Source: Sphaerisporangium perillae (lineage in GTDB: Bacteria > Actinomycetota > Actinomycetes > Streptosporangiales > Streptosporangiaceae). Taken from it: DNA of 64,000 nucleotides. The DNA lies in contig NZ_JALLPO010000023.1 in the NCBI RefSeq assembly GCF_023276435.1, positions 62,001 through 126,000 of the forward strand, given 5' to 3'. The notes below the pieces were generated by a model. That model saw nothing but the letters and a program-made list of their open reading frames with translations, did not search any database and was not told the DNA's origin. Positions 33,129 through 40,413 of this stretch are shown here, piece by piece (the stretch's first letter is position 1; the number at the start of each line of letters is the position of its first letter). The position numbers were made by a program, and so were the translations under genes.

Positions 33129-35168
33129 ATGATCAGACGACTGCTGGTGGCCAACCGGGGGGAGATCGCCCGCCGGATCTTCCGCACCTGCCGTGACCTC
33201 GGCATCGAGACCGTGGCCGTGTTCTCCGACGCGGACGCCGCCGCGCCGCACGCCGCCGAGGCCGGCCAGGCGGTCCGGCTGCCCGGGGCGAGGCCCGCCG
33301 ACACCTATCTCGACATCGCCGCCATCATCGGCGCCGCCGTGAAGGCCGGCGCGGACGCCGTCCATCCCGGGTACGGGTTCCTGTCGGAGAACCCCGCCTT
33401 CGCGCGAGCCGTACAGGACGCCGGGCTGACGTGGATCGGACCGGGCCCGGACGCCATCGCCGCGATGGGCTCCAAGATCGAGGCCAAGCGCCTGATGGCC
33501 CAGGCGGGAGTGCCCGTGCTGTCCTCGGTGCTCCCTGCGGGCGCCGGCGGCGGAGACAGCGCCGCGGAGCTGCCGTTCCCCGTCCTTGTGAAGGCGTCGG
33601 CGGGCGGCGGCGGGCGCGGGATGCGCGTCGTCCGCGACCCGGCCGGGCTGGCGGAGGCCGTCGAGGCTGCCGGCCGCGAGGCGCTGGCGGCGTTCGGGGA
33701 CGGCACCGTGTTCGTCGAGCCGCTGCTGGAGAACGCCCGGCACATCGAGGTGCAGATCCTCGCCGACGCGCACGGCACCGTGTGGACGCTCGGCGAACGC
33801 GAGTGCTCCATCCAGCGCAGGCACCAGAAGGTCGTGGAGGAGACCCCCTCGCCCGGCCTCTCCCCCGGCGCGCGCGACGTCCTGCTCGAGGCCGCCGCCA
33901 GGGCCGCCAAGGCGATCGGCTACGTCGGCGCGGGGACGGTCGAGTTCCTCGTCGCGGGGAACACGATCGCGTTCCTGGAGATGAACACCCGGCTCCAGGT
34001 CGAGCACCCGGTCACCGAGTGCGTGTACGGCCTGGACCTCGTCCGCCTCCAGCTGGAGATCGCCGAGGGCGCCCGCCTGCCGGCCGCGCCGCCCGAGCCG
34101 CGCGGCCACGCCATCGAGGTCCGGCTGTACGCCGAGGACCCCGCCCAGGGCTGGCGCCCGCAGAACGGCACGCTGCACCTGTTCGAGGTGCCGGGCGTGA
34201 CCGCCCGGTTCGAGGTGCCGCCGGGCATCGCCGCCGAGGGCCTGCGGCTGGACTCGGGGGTGGAGAGCGGGTCGCAGGTCGGCGTGCACTACGACGCCAT
34301 GCTGGCCAAGGTCATCGCGTGCGGGCCCGGCCGGGCCGCGGTGGCGCGGCGGCTCGCCGCCGCGCTGGCCGGCGCCCGCATCCACGGCCTCACGACAAAC
34401 CGCGACCTGCTCGTGCGCGTGCTGCGCCACGAGGCGTTCCTCGCCGGCGACACCCACACGGGGTTCCTCGACCAGCACGACCTGACCACGCCGGCGGCCG
34501 TCCCCGGGAGCGCGGCGTCCGCGACGTACGGCGTGGCCTCCACAGGCCTGCTCGCCCTGGCCGCCGCGCTCGCCGCGGCGGCCGGCAACCGGGCGGCGGC
34601 GCCAGTGCTGGGCGGCCTGCCGAGCGGCTGGCGCAACGTGCCCTCCGAGCCGCAGCGCGCCGCCTTCGACGGGCCGGACGGCCGCGTCGAGATCGCCTAC
34701 CGGCTCACCCGCGACGGCCTGCGCGCGGAGGGCTTCCCGGACGTGGCGCTCGTCTCGGCGACCCCCGAGGAGGTCGTCCTGGACGTCGCGGGGGTGGTGA
34801 GCCGGTTCGCCGTGGCCCGCTACCCCGACGCGGTCCACGTGGACGCGCCGCTCGGCTCGGCGCGGCTCACGCCGCTGCCGAGGCTGCCGGAGCCGGTGGT
34901 GCGCATCGCCCCGGGCTCGTTGCTCGCCCCCATGCCGGGTACCGTTCTGCGGGTCGAGGTCGATCCCGGCGCACCCGTCACCGAGGGGCAGCCGATCCTC
35001 ATCCTGGAGGCGATGAAGATGGAGCATCAGATCTCCGCTCCGGCGGCGGGCGTCGTCTCCGCCCTCAACGTCACACCGGGCCGCCAGGTCGAGGCGGGAG
35101 CCGTGCTGGCCGTCATCGACGCCGTCCACGAGGCCGTCACGGAGTCCGTCACCGAGGAGCGGCGATGA
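33129..35168 (+). CDS. Acyl-CoA carboxylase biotin carboxylase/carrier (alpha) subunit
   Basis: 679 residues. N-terminal biotin carboxylase: LLVANRGEIARRIFRTCRDL, HPGYGFLSENPAFARAVQDA, the ATP-grasp loop VKASAGGGGRGMRVVRDPAG, RECSIQRRHQKVVEETPSPG and EMNTRLQVEHPVTECVYGLD. A linker domain leads to the C-terminal biotinyl domain with ILEAMKMEHQISAPAAGVVS (biotinylated Lys near residue 629). It carboxylates biotin using ATP and bicarbonate for the beta subunit just upstream. Its stop overlaps the next ATG (ATGA). A second such subunit sits at the right window edge. Confidence 0.95.
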   Translation: MIRRLLVANRGEIARRIFRTCRDLGIETVAVFSDADAAAPHAAEAGQAVRLPGARPADTYLDIAAIIGAAVKAGADAVHPGYGFLSENPAFARAVQDAGLTWIGPGPDAIAAMGSKIEAKRLMAQAGVPVLSSVLPAGAGGGDSAAELPFPVLVKASAGGGGRGMRVVRDPAGLAEAVEAAGREALAAFGDGTVFVEPLLENARHIEVQILADAHGTVWTLGERECSIQRRHQKVVEETPSPGLSPGARDVLLEAAARAAKAIGYVGAGTVEFLVAGNTIAFLEMNTRLQVEHPVTECVYGLDLVRLQLEIAEGARLPAAPPEPRGHAIEVRLYAEDPAQGWRPQNGTLHLFEVPGVTARFEVPPGIAAEGLRLDSGVESGSQVGVHYDAMLAKVIACGPGRAAVARRLAAALAGARIHGLTTNRDLLVRVLRHEAFLAGDTHTGFLDQHDLTTPAAVPGSAASATYGVASTGLLALAAALAAAAGNRAAAPVLGGLPSGWRNVPSEPQRAAFDGPDGRVEIAYRLTRDGLRAEGFPDVALVSATPEEVVLDVAGVVSRFAVARYPDAVHVDAPLGSARLTPLPRLPEPVVRIAPGSLLAPMPGTVLRVEVDPGAPVTEGQPILILEAMKMEHQISAPAAGVVSALNVTPGRQVEAGAVLAVIDAVHEAVTESVTEERR

Positions 35169-35968
35169 CCACGCTGGTTCACCGCGAGGTGCGGGGCGGG
35201 ATCGCGACGATCACGCTCGACTCGCCGGGCAACAGGAACGCCCTGTCCATCCGCCTCCTCGGCGACCTGGAGCGCGCTCTCGACCGCGCCATCGGCGACG
35301 CGGACGTCCGCGTCATCGTGCTCACCGGCACCGGCCCGGTGTTCTGCTCGGGCGCCGACCTGAAGGAACAGGCCCCCGCTCCCAACGCCATGCCGCACGA
35401 CGCGCCCGTCACCGCGTCGTTCCCGGAGATCATGAGCCTGATCTGGGGAAGCCCCAAGCCGGTGATCTGCCGCCTCAACGGCACCGCCCGCGCGGGCGGC
35501 CTCGGCCTGGTCGCGGCCTGCGACTTCGCGATCGCCCCCGACTCGGCGACGTTCGCCTTCAGCGAGGTACGGCTCGGGGTGGTGCCCGCCATGATCTCGG
35601 TGACCGTGCTGCGGCGGCTCGACCCGCGCGCCGCCGCCGAGTACTTCCTCACCGGCGAGGTGTTCAGCGCCGCCCGCGCCGCCGAGATCGGCCTGCTGAC
35701 CCGTGCCGTGCCGGCCGAGGAGCTCGACGCCACGGTCGCGCGCTATGCCGGCATGCTGCTGCGCGGCGGCCCCGAGGCCCTGGCGATCACCAAGCAGCTC
35801 GTGCGCACCGTCCCCGGCCTCTCGGTGGACGAGGGGATGCGGCAGATGGCGGAGCTCTCCGCCCAGCGCTTCACCTCCCGGGAAGGCCAGGAGGGCATCC
35901 GCGCCTTCATGGAGAAGCGCCCGGCGTCCTGGATCCCGGCGGCGGACCCCGGGCAGGACGCCTCCTGA
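35165..35968 (+). CDS. Enoyl-CoA hydratase/isomerase family protein, LiuC-like
   Basis: 267 residues from an ATG overlapping the preceding stop. Crotonase features: VIVLTGTGPVFCSGADLKEQ (oxyanion loop), NGTARAGGLGLVAACDFAIA, FAFSEVRLGVVPAMISVTVL and the C-terminal AFMEKRPASW. In the second oxyanion segment the usual Glu (GG-x-E-L) is Gly (GGLGL), while the second acidic residue (SEVRLG) is present. Beside a methylcrotonyl-type carboxylase it could be methylglutaconyl-CoA hydratase (leucine pathway). Specificity is inferred from context. Confidence 0.88.
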   Translation: MTTLVHREVRGGIATITLDSPGNRNALSIRLLGDLERALDRAIGDADVRVIVLTGTGPVFCSGADLKEQAPAPNAMPHDAPVTASFPEIMSLIWGSPKPVICRLNGTARAGGLGLVAACDFAIAPDSATFAFSEVRLGVVPAMISVTVLRRLDPRAAAEYFLTGEVFSAARAAEIGLLTRAVPAEELDATVARYAGMLLRGGPEALAITKQLVRTVPGLSVDEGMRQMAELSAQRFTSREGQEGIRAFMEKRPASWIPAADPGQDAS

Positions 35969-36037
35969 CGGGGCCACCCCGGTCGCGGGGGGCTTAATGG
36001 TTCGACAAGCGGGTCCCTTTCCAGCAGGCTGCCCCAC

Positions 36038-36541
36038 ATGACACGCACAGATATCCCCCCGTCATGGGACGAACGGGCCACGCTGACCACGTTCCTGGAC
36101 TACGCCCGGGCCACCGTCCACGCCAAGTGCGAGGGGCTCTCGGAGGAGGACGCCAGGAAGGCCCCCCTGCCCGGCTCGCCCCTGATGACGATCAGCGGTC
36201 TGGTGAGCCACCTGCGCTGGGTGGAGTACTCCTGGATCCAGGTCCGGCTGCTCGGCGAGGAGGAGCACGCGCCGTGGACGGAGGAGGATCCCGACCGTGA
36301 GATGCGGATGGCCGTGGAGATCCCGCTGGCGCGGCTGCTGGAGGAGTACGAGGCGCAGTGCGCCCGGTACCGCGAACTGGTCGCCGGCCTGGACCTGGAC
36401 ACCGTGGCCAAGCAGCCGATCAGGGACGGCAGGCACGTCACGCTGCGCTGGATTTTGCACCATCTGGTCGAGGAGACCGCCCGGCACAACGGGCACCTGG
36501 ACATCCTGCGGGAACTGGCGGACGGCACCACCGGCGACTGA
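36038..36541 (+). CDS. DinB-family (DUF664) protein
   Basis: 167 residues, four-helix DinB fold. Visible elements: LTTFLDYARATVHAKCEGLS, LMTISGLVSHLRWVEYSWIQ (first metal His near residue 59), RMAVEIPLARLLEEYEAQCA and LRWILHHLVEETARHNGHLD (second and third His). These are the three-His metal site of the superfamily, which includes mycothiol/bacillithiol S-transferases. Function unknown. Confidence 0.88.
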   Translation: MTRTDIPPSWDERATLTTFLDYARATVHAKCEGLSEEDARKAPLPGSPLMTISGLVSHLRWVEYSWIQVRLLGEEEHAPWTEEDPDREMRMAVEIPLARLLEEYEAQCARYRELVAGLDLDTVAKQPIRDGRHVTLRWILHHLVEETARHNGHLDILRELADGTTGD

Positions 36542-36665
36542 TGAGCCGGTCGCCCCGGGTCGGCGCGCGTCCAGGCCCGGCACGCCTGGGTCTTGCCCCC
36601 GGGCCTTCTGGGGCCGTCCCCGTGACATGAAGGACATAGGGGACAGAACCGTCGATCATGCTCTA

Positions 36666-36681
36666 CAATTGCGCGCAATTG
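36666..36681. promoter_or_regulatory. Perfect 16-bp palindrome, likely operator
   Basis: CAATTGCGCGCAATTG is its own reverse complement and is AT-rich at its ends in otherwise GC-rich DNA. It lies 32 bp before the small gene at 36714 and upstream of the XRE/DUF5753 gene. A CAATTGC half-site recurs at 37885. Confidence 0.6.
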
Positions 36682-36713
36682 CGACCAGCTCGGCGTTTCG
36701 GGGAAGGATCGTC

Positions 36714-36956
36714 ATGCGTCTGCGATTTCTCGGCTCAACTTCGGAGGCCGGCGCCTGCCCTTCGTTGTACGAGACCGACCGTGGCACGATCGTCGTCCAG
36801 GGGCTCACGCTGACCGACTCCGAGGCGTACGCCGATCTGCGGCACGTCCTCGACGGCGAGTCGGCCGTGGAGGTGCCGCGCGAGCTTCTCATCGAGGTCG
36901 CCCGCCAGGTGCTCGGCGTCTCCGGGCCCGCAGCAAGTGTCGCTGATCACGAATAG
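36714..36956 (+). CDS. Small conserved-type actinomycete protein, upstream partner of XRE regulator
   Basis: 80 residues from an ATG 5 nt after GGGAAGGA. MRLRFLGSTSEAGACPSLYE, TDRGTIVVQGLTLTDSEAYA and VEVPRELLIEVARQVLG form a compact alpha/beta protein without signal or membrane segment. Similar short proteins beginning MRLRFLG...TDRGxxVVQG are often found next to HTH-DUF5753/DUF397 genes in actinomycetes (recollection). Role unknown, perhaps a partner or target of the regulator downstream. Confidence 0.72.
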   Translation: MRLRFLGSTSEAGACPSLYETDRGTIVVQGLTLTDSEAYADLRHVLDGESAVEVPRELLIEVARQVLGVSGPAASVADHE

Positions 36957-37027
36957 GGAGATCCCTATGGCATGATCGCCGCGCGCGGTCTAACCTCATG
37001 CGAGTCCGAGGCCGACTGGAGGTGAGC

Positions 37028-37879
37028 GTGAGCGGCTTCCAGCAGGCACGGATCGACCTGGGCACCCGGCTCCGCCAGTTGCGCGAGGCCGCGCAACTCT
37101 CCGGCAAGGACCTCGCGGCCCGCCTGAACTGGCAGGCCTCCAAGGTGTCCCGCATCGAGAACGCCCGGCAGAGCGCCACCGAGGACGACGTGGTGGTGTG
37201 GTGCCAGGCCGTCGAGGCGGCCCCCGAGGTCGTCGACGACCTGATCGGCAAGGCGGTGACGCTGCTGGAGCGCCAGGACTCCTGGCGCCAGCGGCACCGG
37301 AGCGGGCTGGCCGCGCTCCAGGAGGACGTCCGCGACCTCGAGGCGCGCACCACCTTGTTCCGCGTGTTCGAGCCGGGCGTCGTCATCGGCCTGCTGCAGA
37401 CCGCCGAGTACGCGCGCAACATCTTCTCCAAGGTGCGCCGGCTCTACGGCGCCGCCGACGACATCGACTCGGCCATCCGGGTCCGGATGCGCCGGCAGGA
37501 GATCCTGTACGACCAGGGGCGGCATTTCCGTTTCGTGCTGCCGGAAGCGGTGCTGCGCTACCGGCTCGCGCCCGACGACGTCATGCGCGGCCAGCTCGAC
37601 CGGCTGCTCGCCGTCACCACCCTGCCCAACGTCGAGTTCGGCGTGATCCCCTTCTCGGCCGAGCTGCCGTCCGCCCTGCTCAACGGGTTCTGGATCTACA
37701 ACGAGTCCATGGTGGGCGTCCCGACCAGGACCAAGGACCTGGTGCTGCGCGACCCCGACGACGTGGCCTTCTACGCGAGCGCGTTCGAGGACCTGTGCGA
37801 GGTGGCGGCGTTCCGGGAGGAGGCCCGCGAGGTCATCGTTCGCGTTCTTGTCGATTTCGCCAAACAATCGACGTCTTGA
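37028..37879 (+). CDS. XRE-family regulator with DUF5753 sensor domain
   Basis: 283 residues from the second of two close GTGs (5 nt after GGAGG). N-terminal HTH: GTRLRQLREAAQLSGKDLAA, RLNWQASKVSRIENARQSAT (about 12-55). The DUF5753 part follows: RVFEPGVVIGLLQTAEYARN, IFSKVRRLYGAADDIDSAIR, RMRRQEILYDQGRHFRFVLP, EAVLRYRLAP, LPNVEFGVIPFSAEL and the C-terminal CEVAAFREEAREVI. This abundant actinomycete architecture is linked to development and to small neighbouring genes. It sits between two small genes and two CAATTG-type sites, suggesting a self-contained regulatory unit. Confidence 0.93.
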   Translation: MSGFQQARIDLGTRLRQLREAAQLSGKDLAARLNWQASKVSRIENARQSATEDDVVVWCQAVEAAPEVVDDLIGKAVTLLERQDSWRQRHRSGLAALQEDVRDLEARTTLFRVFEPGVVIGLLQTAEYARNIFSKVRRLYGAADDIDSAIRVRMRRQEILYDQGRHFRFVLPEAVLRYRLAPDDVMRGQLDRLLAVTTLPNVEFGVIPFSAELPSALLNGFWIYNESMVGVPTRTKDLVLRDPDDVAFYASAFEDLCEVAAFREEAREVIVRVLVDFAKQSTS

Positions 37880-37883
37880 CGCC

Positions 37884-37908
37884 ACAATTGCTTGCCGAAC
37901 CCGGCAAG
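37884..37908. promoter_or_regulatory. CAATTGC half-site and short hairpin before the downstream small gene
   Basis: CAATTGC at 37885-37891 matches half of the 36666 palindrome. It is followed by CTTGCCG-AACC-CGGCAAG (37891-37908), a 7-bp perfect hairpin just after the regulator stop. It may act as terminator or as operator for the gene at 37954. Confidence 0.4.
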
Positions 37909-37953
37909 ATCATGCAATCCTGACCTTCCCAGGGTGATGTGGAGGTGAGGCAC

Positions 37954-38211
37954 ATGCTGGACACCATGTCATGCCTTGAGCGGTTCGCGTGCGCGGCCCG
38001 CCTGCACATCGACCTCTCGGTGCAGCTCATCGACGGCAACCCGGCCGGTGTACGGGTCCGCAACCGCTTCAGCACCACCCTGATGGAGGTCGTCACCTGC
38101 AGCCCGCAGGGCGTCTTCCTCACCTCCTGGGGCTACCGGCTCGGCACCGCGGACGACATCGACAACGCCGCCGGCCGCCTCGCCTACCTCCTCGCCGCCC
38201 TCCCCGCCTGA
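37954..38211 (+). CDS. Small uncharacterised protein downstream of XRE/DUF5753 gene
   Basis: 85 residues from an ATG 9 nt after GGAGG (GGAGGTGAGG). The sequence (LERFACAARLHIDLSVQLID, GVRVRNRFSTTLMEVVTCSP, QGVFLTSWGYRLGTADDIDN, AAGRLAYLLAALPA) looks like a small alpha/beta fold without signal or metal motif. No family recognised. Position behind the regulator, where DUF397 genes usually stand, suggests it plays the DUF397-like partner role here (inference). Confidence 0.65.
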   Translation: MLDTMSCLERFACAARLHIDLSVQLIDGNPAGVRVRNRFSTTLMEVVTCSPQGVFLTSWGYRLGTADDIDNAAGRLAYLLAALPA

Positions 38212-38215
38212 CGGG

Positions 38216-38592
38216 CTACAGCAGAACCGCGCAGCCGCGGTCGCGAAGGACGCGCAGGGCCTCGGGCTCGCGGTCCAGCTTGTTCCAGCGCAGGTCGAGC
38301 TTCTCCAGCCGGGGCAGCTCGGCGATGCGGTTGCCGTACATGAAGAGGGTCGACAGGCCGGTCAGCTCCAGCAGGGCCCGGGGGAGGCCTCCAGGGCGTT
38401 GCCGTCCAGGTGCAGCTCGCGGAGCGCGCCGAGCCGCCCGATCTCCTGGGGCAGGCCGGTGAGGCGGTTGCCGTCGAGCAGCAGCACGGCCAGCCGGCGC
38501 AGGCGGCCGATCGATGGCGGGACGTCGGTGATGCGGTTCCACGCCAGATCGATCCGCCGCAGATCCGGCAGATCGCCGATCGCCTCGGGCAC
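38216..38592 (-). pseudogene. Leucine-rich-repeat protein gene broken by a one-base deletion
   Basis: From a GTG at 38592 the frame reads LRRs (LPDLRRIDLAWNRITDVPPS, IGRLRRLAVLLLDGNRLTGL, LGALRELHLDGNALE) and then derails at about 38384-38390. The +1-compensated frame continues perfectly (LLELTGLSTLFMYGNRIAEL, LDLRWNKLDREPEALRVL) to the stop at 38216. Adding one base in the GGGGGAGGC tract restores EALPRALLEL. Either a real frameshift or a homopolymer sequencing error. The N-terminus may also be truncated: no good start precedes 38592, and the TetR gene ends at 38695. If intact, a cytoplasmic LRR protein of about 125 residues or more. Confidence 0.75.
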
Positions 38593-38694
38593 CCGGTCCA
38601 GCCCCGCCCCGGAAGCCCGGAACTCCGCCGCGCGAGCAACCGCACCCGCACGAACCCCGGCAGTGGTCCGATCACCGTCGATGGAAGCCGGCCT

Positions 38695-39333
38695 CTAGGA
38701 GAGGGGAAAGGCGGAGCGCGGGACGCTCACCTCGCGGGCGGCGGCTATGCGAGCGTGCTCGAGGAGCCGCCCGCGCGAGAGCACCGAGGGGTGGAGCGTA
38801 TAGCGGATGATCAGGCCGTCGAGCATGCTGTCGAGGCGCTCGGCAGCGCCATGCGGATCGTCGCAGGTGAACGCGCCCGAATCGACGCCGGCCTGGATCA
38901 CCTGCTCGACCGCGCCGATCCAGGCCGTCTCCAGCTCCAGCAAGATGTCCCGCACGACGGTCTCGCGAAGGCCGGCCGCGAAGGCGTCGATCCACAGCAG
39001 CCAGCTCTGGTCGGTGCGCGACCGGGGGATGTAGTACCGCAGCACCCGGTCGAGGCGCTCGGCGGCCGGCCCCTCGGCCTGGACCAGCTCCTTGAGCCTC
39101 GCGACCTCGCCGTCGATGGTCACCCGGAGCATCGCGGTGATCAGCTCGTCCTTGGTGGCGAAGTGATAGTGGATCAGCCCGCCGCTGACGTTCGTCGCCT
39201 TGGCGATGTCGGCCACCCGGGTGTTGGAGATGCCGCGCTCGAGCACCACCCGGCGCGCGGCGTCCAGCAGCTCCGCCCGGCGCTGATCGGCCTGATCGGC
39301 CCGGCTGCCGCGTGTCCCCTCCGCACTTCGCAC
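38695..39333 (-). CDS. TetR/AcrR-family transcriptional regulator
   Basis: 212 residues from a GTG at 39333. N-terminal HTH: RRAELLDAARRVVLERGISN, TRVADIAKATNVSGGLIHYH and FATKDELITAMLRVTIDGEV (about 18-75). The C-terminal ligand domain (SWLLWIDAFAAGLRETVVRD, ERLDSMLDGLIIRYTLHPSV) resembles the BetI-type TetR_C group. TAGGAT (39340-39345) ends 6 nt before the start codon, compatible with a leaderless message. The regulated gene is not obvious; the downstream LRR gene on the same strand is a candidate. Confidence 0.92.
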   Translation of the reverse strand: MRSAEGTRGSRADQADQRRAELLDAARRVVLERGISNTRVADIAKATNVSGGLIHYHFATKDELITAMLRVTIDGEVARLKELVQAEGPAAERLDRVLRYYIPRSRTDQSWLLWIDAFAAGLRETVVRDILLELETAWIGAVEQVIQAGVDSGAFTCDDPHGAAERLDSMLDGLIIRYTLHPSVLSRGRLLEHARIAAAREVSVPRSAFPLS

Positions 39334-39370
39334 GGCCAGATCCTACCCCGGCCGCCTCCACTGCCGGTGT

Positions 39371-39787
39371 CTACCTGCCCAGGGCGCCCTGCAGGTCCAT
39401 GACGTGGTCCTGGGTCTGCTGCAGGAGCGGGCGCAGGGCCTCGGCGACGTCGTGCAGGCCGAGCTCCATGGCCTGGCTGACCCGCTGGCGGTATCGCTCG
39501 AGCTGCGCCGCCTCCAGATCGAGGTCGAGGCGGAGGGCGTCGGCGCCATTGGGCACGTTGGGGATCCTCGGAACGGAGACCGACGGGACGCCGCCGAGGA
39601 AGGAGATCTGCGCGGCGAGCGTCGTAGCGTGCTCCAGTTCCTGGTGCAGGTGAGCCTTCAGCTCCTCGATGATGCTCTGGTACTCGGCCCCCTTGATCGT
39701 CGCGGTGTGCTGGGTGTACTGCACGATCGAGCGGTACTCGCTCTCCAGGTCCTCGTTGAGGAGGGCGACGAAGCTCTGCTGGTCCAC
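39371..39787 (-). CDS. Ferritin-like / bacterioferritin-type protein
   Basis: 138 residues, all-helical. QQSFVALLNEDLESEYRSIV, QYTQHTATIKGAEYQSIIEE and LKAHLHQELEHATTLAAQIS carry Glu/His ligands arranged as in ferritin-like diiron proteins (E-x-EY, E-LxxH, ExxH). A second helix pair (LEAAQLERYRQRVSQAMELG, LHDVAEALRPLLQQTQDHVM) completes the bundle. Probable roles are iron storage or stress-related diiron oxidation. The GTG start follows AAAGGG by 12 nt. Confidence 0.8.
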   Translation of the reverse strand: MDQQSFVALLNEDLESEYRSIVQYTQHTATIKGAEYQSIIEELKAHLHQELEHATTLAAQISFLGGVPSVSVPRIPNVPNGADALRLDLDLEAAQLERYRQRVSQAMELGLHDVAEALRPLLQQTQDHVMDLQGALGR

Positions 39788-39968
39788 GCGAGATCATCCC
39801 TTTCGTGAGCGGTCGAGGCCCCCTCCTACCCCCGATGCCGGCGACGATGCGCCACGACGCCCATGCGTTCAGACCGGCTCCGCACAGGACCGGCCGGCGC
39901 CGACCTCCTCGGGCGCATCGCCCGTATTGAGCCCTTCCGCGCAACGTGTTGATCACTGATTGTGGTAC

Positions 39969-40067
39969 GCGGGTACCCCGCCGCGCGCGCTCCTCCGCCA
40001 GAAGCTCGGTCAGGAAGTCCACCGTCTCGTCGCGTACCGGCAGCACAGCGGTGTATGTGACACTCAT
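39969..40067 (-). pseudogene. N-terminal fragment of an IS5-type transposase
   Basis: From an ATG at 40067 the frame reads MSVTYTAVLPVRDETVDFLT, ELLAEERARRGTR, which matches my recollection of the start of actinomycete IS transposases with a DDE_Tnp_4-like domain. After about residue 33 the similarity ends abruptly and the DNA becomes unrelated. No inverted-repeat end or target duplication could be defined. A truncated IS remnant. Confidence 0.55.
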
Positions 40068-40077
40068 CGTCGACGCG

Positions 40078-40129
40078 GAGCCCCGGGTGAAGCTGGTCTG
40101 TGGAAGGACCACCTTCATACCCGGGGCTC
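40078..40129. repeat. Long imperfect inverted repeat upstream of the transposase fragment
   Basis: Arms 40078-40098 and 40107-40129 pair as GAGCCCCGGGT, a 2-nt bulge, GAAG, one mismatch, TGGTC, around an 8-nt loop. Only 10 bp separate it from the transposase ATG. It may be a terminator protecting the IS from read-through, or part of the IS end. Confidence 0.6.
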
Positions 40130-40235
40130 TGCGTCTTCTTGTTGCACCACAACGGATCCGGCGTGTCGCGGACCTAACTGCCGACCGGCTCGCGGCACAG
40201 GACCACAAGTGTCACAACGTCACGGCCGAGTACGG

Positions 40236-40286
40236 CTAGGCCTGCGCGGCGAGCAGCTTCTCCATCGCGTCGAAGTAGTCGCCGAT
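40236..40286 (-). pseudogene. Tail fragment of an unidentified gene
   Basis: A stop-to-stop frame reads IGDYFDAMEKLLAAQA and stops at 40236-40238. It has protein-like amphipathic character but is preceded directly by a stop codon. Too short to identify. Confidence 0.25.
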
Positions 40287-40302
40287 TCAGCCGGACGCCG
40301 CG

Positions 40303-40340
40303 ACCCCCGCTGCCCGCTCGGCCGAGCGGGCAGCGGGGGT
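40303..40340 (-). terminator. 38-bp perfect palindrome after the secreted-protein gene
   Basis: Nineteen-base arms (ACCCCCGCTGCCCGCTCGG and its complement) meet without a spacer, 73 bp past the stop at 40414. Such a stem is a likely terminator for the minus-strand secreted-protein gene. It is also among the strongest cruciform candidates in the window. Confidence 0.6.
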
Positions 40341-40413
40341 GGCCGGGGTGACGGGCCGTCGGCGCCTCAGCGGGCGCGTCCGGCCTGAGGCCGGATGCCC
40401 GGCACGCCTGGGG

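Larger units (their letters stand above)
39788..40413. other. Scar region with IS and gene fragments
   Basis: 626 bp without an intact gene. It holds a transposase 5' fragment (39969-40067), two unusual hairpins (40078-40129, 40303-40340) and the tail of an unknown gene (40236-40286). The rest shows nothing recognisable. This looks like a former insertion or deletion junction. Confidence 0.6.
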
